Assembly (NCBI RefSeq): GCF_000722705.1
Contig: NZ_JPFW01000009.1
Location: 62,001-126,000 of the forward strand
DNA length: 64,000 bases
Source: Streptococcus mitis
GTDB taxonomy: Bacteria; Bacillota; Bacilli; Lactobacillales; Streptococcaceae
Direction of reading: 5' to 3'
Shown piece by piece: positions 27,362-37,666 of this stretch. A model generated the notes under the pieces. That model was given only the letters and a program-made list of their open reading frames with translations, had not been told where the DNA came from and did no database searches. Numbering within the stretch: the first letter of the stretch is position 1; each line of letters begins with the position of its first letter. Both the position numbers and the translations under genes were made by a program.

Positions 27362-29254
27362 TTAAAAGGCACCAATACTGCCACCGCCACCACCTCCAGA
27401 GAAGCCGCCGCCAGAACTTCCGCTTCCAGAAGATACCGAGTAGGTACTTGCTGTATTTGCGACGCTGGCATAATGGCTCATTTGCGCTGTTGAATGATAA
27501 AACATACTATGCCAGCCATAAGCTACATAGAGATTGATATCTGGATTTTCTACTTGGATGTGATGAACCTTCATCAAATGACTGACCTTGTCCGCATAGC
27601 CAAATAAGGTCGCATAGACCAAGAGGCGATTCCAGACCACAATACTTTCCAACTCTGCCTGATCCAATCGTGCAATCTCACGCAACATATTTTCAAAACT
27701 GGTCCAGAGATAGTAAACTTCTGCTCCCGCTTCATTTAAGACACCATCACGATTATCTAGTCGAAGCTTCCAATAATAGAAAACAGCCAAAACTAAACCT
27801 ATAAAACCAAGTATTGGCAAGGGGAGGTAAAGATAGCCATGAACGTCTAAACTGTACAAGAAGAAACCAAATCCAATAAATAGAGGCAGGACAGTAGAGA
27901 GACCCATCCCCACTTGCAAAGCCTTTTCCCCACCAGTTAAAGGACGATAATAATCTGGAAGCCCCCAGAAGGAAACTCGATTTCTTACCCCTTCTTGCAT
28001 CTCTTTTAATACTTCTTCGAAAGAAGATTTGAGCTGACGCCCCTTTGCTTGAATCCGTTTTTCATCAGAGACTTTTGCCCCACGATAAAGACTATCAGAT
28101 ACCTTGTAATCTGCAAACAAGTTGGAAAGAGTGGCTTCTTTTTTACCTGAAAAGGCCAGATTTAGACAGTCTATCTCAAAGCTTGACAAACCATCTTCTC
28201 TTACCAGCCTCAAGCCAACAGCATCTCCTTCTGAAATGATAGAGACATTCCCACGGTCTATCACATCTAACAAAGTAGCTTGAATGAGTTGATCAAAGGT
28301 GAATTTGCCAGCCCCCTTGACTAAGGGACTCACTTCCTCCAAGGAGGTCGAGTAGACAGCCTCTGATAAAACCATAGGCTCTAATTCCATTGGTGGTTCA
28401 TAGAGACGATGATTTTTAGCATATTTGACTGAAGGAATGGTCTTTCTTCTATAAATAAAATAGAAACAGACACTCAATAACAAGGAGATGGAAAGGATCA
28501 AAGGAAACACCCAAGTAAGGAGTTGTTTACTCTGAGCTTTTTCTCTAACAATCGAGTCTTCTATCTTATTAAACTCTTCTAAGTGATTCCCTTTCAATCC
28601 CTGATCCCTAGCGCTAGCAAAATCGGTCCGAGGCCAATAGGCATGCAACTCAACTCCACGCTTAGCTGGAAGATTGTCCAAACGAATAGTATAATCAAGG
28701 CTACTCTTTTCAATCGTTCCCTCTCTAAAGAGTTTCCCTGTATGGAAAAAGAGTTTTTCAGCCCCCTTCTCTCCCCTTACATGAAATTCAAACTTTCCAA
28801 TAGCCCCTGAACTATCTGTTAAAGGTTGCCAATTTAATTCAGCGATGTCATCATATAGAAAAAGCAAATTTTTTAAATTCCATGTGAGGTCAACTTCAAC
28901 TATGTCGCCCCCCTGACCTGAATTGTAGACTTTCACAGTATAACCATTTGCTTCTTCTGTCACTTCGCTAGTAACATCTGTCAGTTCAGCACCATTTTTC
29001 GCGGCCTGAACCTTTGGATGAGGATCAATGTCAAATCCGCTAGGCATCTTGCCAGCACGTCCAAGCCCCACGATTTGGCCCTTAAAGTCCTCCTCAAACT
29101 GATAAACTATCTTTTGTCTAAATTCTGCCGTGTTGTCTGCATGAATATACAAATCCCCTTGGTAGGAGTTTATCTTGAAATCAATGGCAAAAACAGAGAA
29201 TGGCAGAAGGCAAAACAAGCCTAAGACCAGTAAGAAAAAAGTTTTTTTCATCAA
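27362..29254 (-). CDS. DUF2207 predicted membrane protein
   Basis: 630 residues. A signal-like hydrophobic N-terminus (1-23) is followed by an external beta-rich domain to about 235, one membrane segment at about 240-262, a cytoplasmic winged-helix-like region (QLIQATLLDVIDRG), a membrane pair around 440-485, and a Gly/Ser-rich tail ending GGGGGGSIGAF. This is the complete DUF2207 architecture, function unknown. It is one of a divergent pair with the glutamine-type importer. Confidence 0.88.
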   Translation of the reverse strand: MMKKTFFLLVLGLFCLLPFSVFAIDFKINSYQGDLYIHADNTAEFRQKIVYQFEEDFKGQIVGLGRAGKMPSGFDIDPHPKVQAAKNGAELTDVTSEVTEEANGYTVKVYNSGQGGDIVEVDLTWNLKNLLFLYDDIAELNWQPLTDSSGAIGKFEFHVRGEKGAEKLFFHTGKLFREGTIEKSSLDYTIRLDNLPAKRGVELHAYWPRTDFASARDQGLKGNHLEEFNKIEDSIVREKAQSKQLLTWVFPLILSISLLLSVCFYFIYRRKTIPSVKYAKNHRLYEPPMELEPMVLSEAVYSTSLEEVSPLVKGAGKFTFDQLIQATLLDVIDRGNVSIISEGDAVGLRLVREDGLSSFEIDCLNLAFSGKKEATLSNLFADYKVSDSLYRGAKVSDEKRIQAKGRQLKSSFEEVLKEMQEGVRNRVSFWGLPDYYRPLTGGEKALQVGMGLSTVLPLFIGFGFFLYSLDVHGYLYLPLPILGFIGLVLAVFYYWKLRLDNRDGVLNEAGAEVYYLWTSFENMLREIARLDQAELESIVVWNRLLVYATLFGYADKVSHLMKVHHIQVENPDINLYVAYGWHSMFYHSTAQMSHYASVANTASTYSVSSGSGSSGGGFSGGGGGGSIGAF

Positions 29255-29318
29255 TTAAGCCCCCTTTTTATCTTTGCTATCATTATATCATTTTTTCTCA
29301 AGTAAGGGCTTACCTATA

Positions 29319-29347
29319 TTGAAAAATAGAGTTTTTTTCGATAAAAT
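29319..29347 (+). promoter_or_regulatory. Promoter of the amino-acid ABC importer
   Basis: TTGAAA (29319-29324), 17 bp, TAAAAT (29342-29347). The importer start is about 40 bp downstream. Confidence 0.7.
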
Positions 29348-29389
29348 AGGAGACAGTTATTTTTTAATAGATTAGAAATAGGAGAAATC

Positions 29390-30955
29390 ATGAGAAAAAT
29401 ATACTTATCTATTTTCACAAGTCTCTTGCTGATGCTAGGATTTGTCAATGTTGCTCAAGCCGATGAATATTTACGCATCGGGATGGAAGCAGCATATGCC
29501 CCCTTTAACTGGACCCAGGATGATGACAGCAATGGAGCTGTCAAAATTGATGGAACCAACCAGTACGCCAATGGATACGATGTCCAGATTGCCAAGAAAA
29601 TTGCTAAGGACTTAGGCAAAGAGCCTTTGGTTGTTAAAACCAAGTGGGAAGGTCTAGTCCCTGCCCTTACTTCTGGTAAGATTGATATGATTATCGCAGG
29701 TATGAGTCCTACTGCCGAACGCAAACAAGAAATCGCCTTTTCAAGCAGTTACTACACTAGCGAACCTGTCTTACTCATCAAAAAAGATTCTGCCTATGCG
29801 AATGCTAAATCTTTGGATGACTTTAATGGTGCGAAAATCACTTCCCAACAAGGGGTTTACCTTTATGACTTGATTGGTCAAATCCCAGGCGCTAAAAAAG
29901 AAACAGCCATGGGAGACTTCGCTCAAATGCGCCAAGCACTTGAGGCTGGTGTCATCGATGCCTATGTTTCTGAGCGCCCTGAAGCACTGACTGCCGAAGT
30001 TGCTAACTCTAAGTTTAAGATGGTTCAAGTAGAACCAGGTTTCAAAACTGGAGAAGAAGATACAGCTATTGCCATTGGACTTCGTAAAGATGACAATCGT
30101 ATTAGCCAGATCAATGCCAGCATTGAAACCATTTCAAAAGATGAGCAAGTTGCCCTGATGGATCGTATGATCAAGGAACAACCTGCCGAAGCTACAACAA
30201 CTGAAGAGACTAGCAGTAGTTTCTTTAACCAAGTCGCTAAAATTCTTTCTGAAAACTGGCAACAACTCTTGCGTGGTGCTGGTATCACTCTTTTAATCTC
30301 TATCGTCGGAACCATCATAGGTCTCATTATTGGCCTTGCTATTGGTGTTTTCCGTACTGCTCCTCTCTCTGAGAATAAAGCCATTTATGGCCTACAAAAA
30401 CTAGTCGGCTGGATTCTCAATGTCTATATCGAAATTTTCCGTGGTACACCTATGATCGTTCAATCAATGGTTATCTACTATGGAACTGCTCAAGCTTTCG
30501 GTATCAACCTTGACCGCACACTGGCTGCTATCTTCATCGTTTCAATCAACACTGGTGCCTACATGACTGAAATCGTCCGTGGTGGTATCCTAGCAGTTGA
30601 CAGGGGACAATTTGAAGCTGCTACTGCTCTTGGTATGACTCATAACCAAACCATGCGTAAGATTGTCTTACCTCAGGTAGTCCGTAACATCCTACCAGCA
30701 ACTGGTAATGAATTTGTCATCAATATCAAAGATACATCTGTATTGAACGTTATCTCTGTTGTCGAACTTTATTTCTCAGGAAATACCGTGGCAACTCAAA
30801 CCTATCAATACTTCCAGACATTTACAATCATCGCCGTGATTTACTTTGTCCTTACCTTCACCGTAACGCGTATCCTACGCTTCATCGAACGCCGAATGGA
30901 TATGGATACCTATACTACAGGTGCTAACCAAATGCAAACGGAGGATTTGAAATAA
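29390..30955 (+). CDS. Amino-acid ABC transporter, fused binding protein and permease (GlnPH-like)
   Basis: 521 residues. A signal peptide (1-24) precedes a periplasmic-type solute-binding domain (about 25-270, [27 protein letters not shown]). The permease half follows (about 295-510), with the conserved [21 protein letters not shown] coupling loop. Fused GlnP-type proteins import polar amino acids, mainly glutamine. The stop overlaps the start of the ATPase gene (TAATG). Confidence 0.92.
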   Translation: MRKIYLSIFTSLLLMLGFVNVAQADEYLRIGMEAAYAPFNWTQDDDSNGAVKIDGTNQYANGYDVQIAKKIAKDLGKEPLVVKTKWEGLVPALTSGKIDMIIAGMSPTAERKQEIAFSSSYYTSEPVLLIKKDSAYANAKSLDDFNGAKITSQQGVYLYDLIGQIPGAKKETAMGDFAQMRQALEAGVIDAYVSERPEALTAEVANSKFKMVQVEPGFKTGEEDTAIAIGLRKDDNRISQINASIETISKDEQVALMDRMIKEQPAEATTTEETSSSFFNQVAKILSENWQQLLRGAGITLLISIVGTIIGLIIGLAIGVFRTAPLSENKAIYGLQKLVGWILNVYIEIFRGTPMIVQSMVIYYGTAQAFGINLDRTLAAIFIVSINTGAYMTEIVRGGILAVDRGQFEAATALGMTHNQTMRKIVLPQVVRNILPATGNEFVINIKDTSVLNVISVVELYFSGNTVATQTYQYFQTFTIIAVIYFVLTFTVTRILRFIERRMDMDTYTTGANQMQTEDLK

Positions 30956-31695
30956 TGACACAAGCAATCCTTGAAATTAAACACCTCAAAAAATCCTATG
31001 GACAAAACGAAGTGCTAAAAGATATTTCTCTCACTGTCCATAAGGGAGAAGTCATCTCTATCATCGGAAGCTCTGGAAGCGGAAAATCGACCTTCCTACG
31101 CTCCATTAACCTTCTTGAAACGCCAACTGATGGACAAATCCTTTATCATGGACAAAACGTCCTCGAAAAAGGTTATGACCTCACACAATACCGTGAAAAA
31201 CTAGGAATGGTGTTCCAATCCTTTAATCTCTTTGAGAATCTCAACGTTCTTGAAAACACAATCGTCGCTCAGACGACTGTCCTTAAACGCGAACGTACAG
31301 AAGCTGAAAAAATTGCCAAAGAAAACCTAGAAAAAGTCGGCATGGGAGAACGCTACTGGCAAGCGAAACCAAAACAACTCTCAGGTGGTCAAAAACAACG
31401 TGTGGCCATCGCTCGCGCCCTCTCAATGAATCCTGACGCCATTCTCTTTGATGAACCAACATCAGCTCTCGATCCAGAAATGGTTGGAGAAGTCCTTAAA
31501 ATCATGCAGGAACTAGCCCAAGAGGGCTTGACTATGATTGTAGTGACTCACGAGATGGAATTCGCTCGTGATGTCTCTCACCGTGTTATCTTTATGGATA
31601 AGGGTGTTATTGCTGAAGAAGGTAAACCAGAAGACCTATTCACCAATCCTAAAGAAGACCGTACAAAAGAATTCCTTCAACGCTATCTCAAATAA
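30955..31695 (+). CDS. glnQ: Amino-acid ABC transporter ATP-binding protein (GlnQ-like)
   Basis: 246 residues. Walker [10 protein letters not shown] (about 37-45), Q-loop FQSFNLF, signature LSGGQKQR (about 140), Walker [12 protein letters not shown] and switch His in THEME. It energises the fused GlnPH protein with which it overlaps by one base. Confidence 0.95.
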   Translation: MTQAILEIKHLKKSYGQNEVLKDISLTVHKGEVISIIGSSGSGKSTFLRSINLLETPTDGQILYHGQNVLEKGYDLTQYREKLGMVFQSFNLFENLNVLENTIVAQTTVLKRERTEAEKIAKENLEKVGMGERYWQAKPKQLSGGQKQRVAIARALSMNPDAILFDEPTSALDPEMVGEVLKIMQELAQEGLTMIVVTHEMEFARDVSHRVIFMDKGVIAEEGKPEDLFTNPKEDRTKEFLQRYLK

Positions 31696-31702
31696 AAAGA
31701 AA

Positions 31703-31729
31703 AGGCTGCATCAACCATGCAGTCTTTTT
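31703..31729 (+). terminator. Terminator after glnQ
   Basis: AGGCTGCAT-CAACC-ATGCAGTCT followed by TTTTTG. Confidence 0.8.
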
Positions 31730-31785
31730 GCTGTCCTCAAAATGAAAAGGCAGACCCAATTCAAGAATCCGCCATTATCCAAAGA

Positions 31786-32001
31786 TTAATCTTCAAATTT
31801 TTCATGATTTTTTTCATAGAAATCAATTAAACCTAGAGCTGTTTCAAATGAAATATTTTTTACTTTTGCACGACCCTGCGCTAGAGCAATGATAGACATT
31901 TCACGCGCATTCGTTTCTTTAGAGATACGGTAGCCTGTGATTTTCTTATCACGAACCCAGCCAACAACTGATTCTACTTTTTCAAAGTTTGACTTAGCCA
32001 T
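31786..32001 (-). CDS. Small hypothetical protein, HTH-like
   Basis: 71 residues, AGGAGAAGGAC ribosome site. The segment TGYRISKETNAREMSIIALAQGRAKVKNISFETALGLIDFYEK resembles a short repressor-like helix-turn-helix, but the match is weak. It is a single gene, convergent with the glutamine importer. Function unknown. Confidence 0.6.
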   Translation of the reverse strand: MAKSNFEKVESVVGWVRDKKITGYRISKETNAREMSIIALAQGRAKVKNISFETALGLIDFYEKNHEKFED

Positions 32002-32845
32002 GTCCTTCTCCTATTTTCTTCTTTACGATATATTATTCTATACGTTTTTATGTCTTTTGTCAATAAAAAAACATATATTCAATAAAATAAAAGATTTTTA
32101 TTTTTCTTACTTCTTTTTTAAAGCCGATAATATATAGGTTTTTACTTGCTATAAACCATTAGCAACTACCTAAAAAATAATTGCATTATTAAACTTCAAA
32201 TATGTAAGAATATTCATATAAACTACATACCAGCTACTCAATAGGATAGACAGGAGTCTTATTTAAGTAATTCTATACATTCCTTTAAAATGGTTAAAGC
32301 TACCAAAGATAATATTCTCCTCTGATTACCTCTTAACTATCTCTTTCCTTTCTCCTTATCCGAGATTCCTTCCTGTCATGCTTTAAAGCTTATTTTCTTT
32401 TTCAACTGGTACAATGGACTTGTCTCATCAGCTTTTACATATTCTTTTCAAACACCAACTTCATAGCCAGCACCTAGAATATGACTTCCTAATGTCACAA
32501 ACTTTTCTACTACTCTCATTTTACAAGTATCAAATTGATTTTATCAATTAAGTCTCCAAATCTGCCTCATAAATACTGATTATTTTCTCTATTTGCTATT
32601 ATATTTAGACAATTTTTAAATTAGTTATATATAAGATATTGTATTTTAAATAGTATCCTTATATATAGCAAGTGATTCTTTTTTATTATTATAAAATGAA
32701 ACAAAAATAATAGGTACTATAATAAGTTGTAGTAGAAATAGTAGGATAGTTTTCCTAAGTTCATAGGAATCGCCCCCTTTCTTCATCCTCATTATAGCAC
32801 CTATACATCGGTTGTGCAAATAATATGATATTTTTTTATTAGTCC
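32002..32845. other. AT-rich 844-bp intergenic region
   Basis: Between the small gene and ilvA. It contains one interrupted frame (32376-32519, listed separately) and a short inverted repeat TTCCTA/TAGGAA at 32749-32766. I see no RNA gene, BOX element or clear terminator. The base composition suggests decayed coding DNA. Confidence 0.4.
32376..32519 (-). pseudogene. Interrupted small ORF
   Basis: An ATG at 32517-32519 opens MRVVEKFVTLGSHILGAGY, reaches a TGA at 32448-32450 (codon 24), then the same frame continues through VKADETSPLYQLKKKISFKA to a second TGA. The two halves look like one short protein cut by a nonsense codon. No family is recognised, and a chance frame is possible. Confidence 0.3.
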
Positions 32846-34096
32846 TCAGACAAGCATATTATAGAGCGTTTCATTACCATTTAAGTTAATATAAGCTGGA
32901 TCAAAACCTTCCATTCGACGAATCAATCCTGCATAATCATGCTTATCTGCTAAGGCAATCCCAATCAATACTGGTCCTGTTCCCTTGCTAGCTCGTTTGA
33001 TATACTCAAAACGGGTGATATCATCATTTGGCCCTAGGATATCATTTACAAATTCACGCAAAGCTCCTGGACGCTGTGGGAAGTTGACCACAAAGTAATG
33101 CTTAATCCCATCATAAATCAAGGCACGCTCTTCCATTTCTGGCATACGGTTGATATCATTATTTCCTCCAGAAATGATACAACAAATGGTTTTCCCCTTG
33201 ATATATTCAGCTAAAACCTCTAAAGAGGCGATACTAGCTGCTCCAGCAGGTTCTGCGACAATCCCTTGCTTAGAGTAGAGGTCAATCAAGGTTTCAGAAA
33301 TCAATCCCTCATCGACACCTACTAAAGTCTGAACATGTTGGCGAGTTGCCTCATAGGTCAACTGTCCTACCTTTTGCACAGCAATCCCATCTGCAAATTT
33401 GTCAATTTCCTTGAGCTTAACAGGTCCACCAGCTTCAAAAGCAGCCTTCATGGAACGCGCTCCATTCGCCTCTACCCCAATAACTTCAATTTCTGGACTT
33501 GTTTCCTTGATATAGGTAGAAACCCCAGCAATGAGACCGCCACCACCAACAGGAACCAAGACCGCATCAAAATCAATCGATTCTTTTCGAGCTTCTTCTA
33601 AAATCTCATAAGCAACAGTCCCTTGACCTGCTTGGACATGTGCATCATCAAAGGGATCAATAAAGGTACGATTTTCAGAAACTGTAAATTCTTGAGCTGC
33701 CTTAGCAGAAGCATCAAAGGTATCTCCAACTAGTTTAATGGTTACGAAGTCCCCACCAAAAAAGCGAACTTGCCCAATCTTTTGCTGCGGAGTAGTAATG
33801 GGCATGAAAATAGTAGCAGGAATTTTCATCTCATTACAAGTATAGGCAACTCCCTGCGCATGATTTCCCGCAGAAGCACAGACCACCCCACGCTCACGCT
33901 CTTCCTTGCTGAGCTGAGAAATAGCATAATAGGCACCACGAATTTTAAAAGAACGAACACGTTGAGCATTTTCCTTTTTCAAATAAATCTTAGCACCATA
34001 CTTCTCCGATAAATAATGATCATAATCCAGTGGGGTATTCACAACCACACCGTTCAAGACCTTGTGAGCCTTGATGATATCTTTTGAACTTAACAT
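32846..34096 (-). CDS. ilvA: Threonine dehydratase (deaminase), biosynthetic
   Basis: 416 residues. The PLP lysine is in RSFKIRGAYYA (about residue 50). A glycine-rich phosphate loop GGGGLIAG (about 190) and the C-terminal ACT-like regulatory domain (about 330-416, YFVVNFPQRPGALREFV) follow. It makes 2-oxobutyrate for isoleucine synthesis and is usually inhibited by isoleucine through the C-terminal domain. It is the last gene of the ilv cluster; a terminator hairpin separates it from ilvC. Confidence 0.95.
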   Translation of the reverse strand: MLSSKDIIKAHKVLNGVVVNTPLDYDHYLSEKYGAKIYLKKENAQRVRSFKIRGAYYAISQLSKEERERGVVCASAGNHAQGVAYTCNEMKIPATIFMPITTPQQKIGQVRFFGGDFVTIKLVGDTFDASAKAAQEFTVSENRTFIDPFDDAHVQAGQGTVAYEILEEARKESIDFDAVLVPVGGGGLIAGVSTYIKETSPEIEVIGVEANGARSMKAAFEAGGPVKLKEIDKFADGIAVQKVGQLTYEATRQHVQTLVGVDEGLISETLIDLYSKQGIVAEPAGAASIASLEVLAEYIKGKTICCIISGGNNDINRMPEMEERALIYDGIKHYFVVNFPQRPGALREFVNDILGPNDDITRFEYIKRASKGTGPVLIGIALADKHDYAGLIRRMEGFDPAYINLNGNETLYNMLV

Positions 34097-34163
34097 CTTT
34101 TTCTCCTAGACTATTCATACTATCACAATCCATCCTCTAAAAAGAGAGATGAATTGATTATAA

Positions 34164-34190
34164 AAGCGAGTTAGGTCCCCCAACTCGCCT
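34164..34190 (-). terminator. Hairpin terminator between ilvC and ilvA
   Basis: Minus-strand GCGAGTT-GGGGGACCT-AACTCGC followed by TTTTAT. It may partly terminate so that ilvA is expressed less than ilvBNC. Confidence 0.75.
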
Positions 34191-34209
34191 TCACCTTAAT
34201 TTCTATAAA

Positions 34210-35256
<1,047 letters not shown>

Positions 35257-35298
35257 TTATTACCTTTTAGGCTGATTTAACAAATTTAAGTTGGATTT

Positions 35299-35775
35299 TT
35301 AGTCGCGGGTAAATCCAGTTGCACCCGTTCGAGCAATATTGCGAATACCGTATGGTCGAATGACTCGCAACAGGGCTTCGCTCTTTTCTGCATTTCCTGT
35401 CATCTGAATGGTAATCGTGCTTGGCGCTACATCCACCACCGTTGCACGGAAAGGTTGAATAATGGCTAGAATCTCAGCACGCTTCTCTGCTGGCGCTGAC
35501 ATCTTAACCAAAATCACCTCGCGCTCCAAATGAGGCTTGTCTGTAATATCTCGAATGCGAATCACATCAATCTGACGATTGAGCTGCTTGATGATTTGCT
35601 CCACTTCATCATGTGAAGCTACATCAATAATAATGGTAATACGCGATACATTCGGATCTTCTGTTGCTCCAACAGAAATGCTTTCGATATTAACCTGACG
35701 ACGAGACAGAACACCAGTAAAGCGATTGAGGACTCCTGAACGATTTTGTAGTTTTGCTGTTAACATTCTACGCAT
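35299..35775 (-). CDS. ilvN: Acetolactate synthase small (regulatory) subunit
   Basis: 158 residues with an N-terminal ACT domain (3-75, LTAKLQNRSGVLNRFTGVLSRR) and a C-terminal ALS_ss domain (about 80-155). It binds the catalytic subunit and gives valine feedback. It overlaps ilvB by eight bases. Confidence 0.97.
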   Translation of the reverse strand: MRRMLTAKLQNRSGVLNRFTGVLSRRQVNIESISVGATEDPNVSRITIIIDVASHDEVEQIIKQLNRQIDVIRIRDITDKPHLEREVILVKMSAPAEKRAEILAIIQPFRATVVDVAPSTITIQMTGNAEKSEALLRVIRPYGIRNIARTGATGFTRD

Positions 35776-37468
35776 GGAACTTCACCCCCAACATCTCATG
35801 ATTACTCTTACCAGCTGGTACCATTGGTAACACCTGTTCCTTACGAGAAATATCTACCTCGATTAGCATAGGAACATCCTCAGTGATAACTTCAAGGTCT
35901 TGAGTCAAGGTCTCAGGATTATCAAATTTATAGTTTTTAATGCCATAAGCCTGTGCCATCAATTGAAAATCAGGAAGGGTATCAAAGACTGACTCAGATG
36001 TTCTACCTTCATAGAAGGATTCCTGCCACTGGCGAACCATTCCAAGTGAGTGGTTGTTCAGCATAACCACCTTGATTGGCACCTTGTAAATGTTCAAAAT
36101 AGCCAATTCCTGGTTGGTCATTTGGAAGCCACCATCCCCAACAAACAAGACTACTTCCTTATCTGGGTTAGCAATTTTAGCACCAATTGCTGCTGGAATT
36201 CCGAATCCCATCGTTCCCAAACCACCTGAAGTCACTAACTGACGCTCATTTTGGTATGGATAATACTGAGCTGTCCACATTTGGTGTTGTCCAACGTCTG
36301 TTACCACAATGGCATCTCCGTTGGTCAATTCACCAATTCGTTCAATAACGGCTTGCGGTTGAACCACACGCTCTTTCTTGTCATAAGAACGAACACGATT
36401 CTTGTCTTTAGTGACTTTTTCAATCCACTTTTCAGTATTGTTATGAACGGTTGGTTCTGCCAGCAACATTTGCAAGGCTTTCTTAGCATCTCCAACTACA
36501 GGAATATCCGCGCTGATAATCTTGCCAATCTCAGCTGGGTCAATATCAATGTGAGCAACCTTAGCATTCTTAGCGAAGGTCTTAGGATTCCCCGTCAAGC
36601 GGTCATCGAAACGGCAACCAATACTAATCATAAAGTCAGCTTCCGTCATGGCAATATTAGCTGCGAAAGATCCGTGCATGCCTCCCATTCCAAGGAAGAG
36701 TGGGTGAGTCGTTGCAATCGTACCTTGCCCTAAAAGACTGGTTACCACTGGAATCTGATAGCGTTCTGCAAATTCATTTAATTCCGCAGCTGCTTCAGCA
36801 TAACTAATTCCACCACCAGCTAACAAGACTGGTTTTTTAGCCTTGGATAATTGCTTCAAGATTTTTTTGATTTGCATATCATTTGGCTCAAGAGTCGGCT
36901 GATAGCTTGGTAGGTTCACTTCTGGTGAATAAATGAAATCTGTTTCTAAAGCAGATACGTCTTTAGGTAGGTCAATGACGACCGGCCCTGGACGACCAGT
37001 AGTTGCGATATGGACAGCTTCCGTAATGATACGAGGGATATCAGCTGTCTCACGAACTTGGTAATTGTACTTAGTGATTGGCATGGTAATTCCCACGATG
37101 TCTGCCTCCTGAAAGGCATCTTTCCCAATCCCTGCTCGCGCCACCTGACCTGTAAAGACCAAAAGGGGAACACTGTCGCTCATGGCATCCGCAATCCCTG
37201 TAATAGCATTTGTTGCTCCTGGTCCGCTAGTGACGACGGCAACACCCAACTTTCCAGTTGATTTGGCATAACCTTCAGCTTCATGCAAACAACCTTGCTC
37301 ATGGCGTCCTAGAATGTGGCGAATGCCTTTAAAATTATATATCGCATCATAAAAAGGCAAGACAGCACCACCAGGATAACCAAAAATGGTATCAATTCCT
37401 AAATCACGAAGTGTTTCCAAAACTAGGTCCGACCCCGTCTTAGGAGATTCTAAACTGATTTTCTCCAT
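35768..37468 (-). CDS. ilvB: Acetolactate synthase large (catalytic) subunit
   Basis: 566 residues. It has a ThDP-binding Glu region (LGRHEQGCLHEAEGYAKSTG, about 52), a central FAD-type domain, and the C-terminal ThDP motif GDGGFQMTNQELAILNIYKVPIKVVMLNN split over about 435-470. It joins two pyruvates, or pyruvate and 2-oxobutyrate. It is the first gene of ilvBNC(A). A CodY-like box and a sigma-A promoter lie upstream; branched-chain amino-acid control by CodY is known for this operon in streptococci. Confidence 0.97.
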   Translation of the reverse strand: MEKISLESPKTGSDLVLETLRDLGIDTIFGYPGGAVLPFYDAIYNFKGIRHILGRHEQGCLHEAEGYAKSTGKLGVAVVTSGPGATNAITGIADAMSDSVPLLVFTGQVARAGIGKDAFQEADIVGITMPITKYNYQVRETADIPRIITEAVHIATTGRPGPVVIDLPKDVSALETDFIYSPEVNLPSYQPTLEPNDMQIKKILKQLSKAKKPVLLAGGGISYAEAAAELNEFAERYQIPVVTSLLGQGTIATTHPLFLGMGGMHGSFAANIAMTEADFMISIGCRFDDRLTGNPKTFAKNAKVAHIDIDPAEIGKIISADIPVVGDAKKALQMLLAEPTVHNNTEKWIEKVTKDKNRVRSYDKKERVVQPQAVIERIGELTNGDAIVVTDVGQHQMWTAQYYPYQNERQLVTSGGLGTMGFGIPAAIGAKIANPDKEVVLFVGDGGFQMTNQELAILNIYKVPIKVVMLNNHSLGMVRQWQESFYEGRTSESVFDTLPDFQLMAQAYGIKNYKFDNPETLTQDLEVITEDVPMLIEVDISRKEQVLPMVPAGKSNHEMLGVKFHA

Positions 37469-37506
37469 TGTTCCCCTTTCTCTTCACTTAAAAATAACTT
37501 GTTACT

Positions 37507-37534
37507 ATCATACCATTTTTTCAAGATTTTTCAA
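37507..37534 (-). promoter_or_regulatory. ilvB promoter
   Basis: Minus strand TTGAAA (37529-37534), 16 bp, TATGAT (37507-37512). Confidence 0.75.
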
Positions 37535-37546
37535 GAGAAAAGAAGA

Positions 37547-37561
37547 AATTTTCTGAATTTT
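37547..37561 (-). promoter_or_regulatory. CodY-like box upstream of ilvB
   Basis: AATTTTCTGAATTTT differs from the CodY consensus AATTTTCWGAAAATT at two positions and lies about 12 bp upstream of the -35 hexamer, fitting regulation of the ilv operon by the GTP/branched-chain amino-acid sensor CodY. Confidence 0.65.
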
Positions 37562-37625
37562 CTATTTTAACGTTTTTTATGAATATTCTTTTTGTTTTTA
37601 TTTAAAAGATATCGATTCCATTATT

Positions 37626-37659
37626 CAAAAAGAAAGAAGAACTGATTTCTCAGTCCTTC
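37626..37659 (-). terminator. Terminator after fakA
   Basis: Minus-strand GAAGGACTGA-GAAA-TCAGTTCTTC followed by TTTCTTTTT, just past the stop. Confidence 0.85.
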
Positions 37660-37666
37660 ATTCATC

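Noticed and set aside
32749-32766. TTCCTA/TAGGAA inverted repeat after ilvA as a terminator
   Set aside because: The stem is only six bp and no T-run follows on the relevant strand.
36251-36733. 160-codon frame antisense to ilvB
   Set aside because: Same explanation: shadow of a highly conserved gene.
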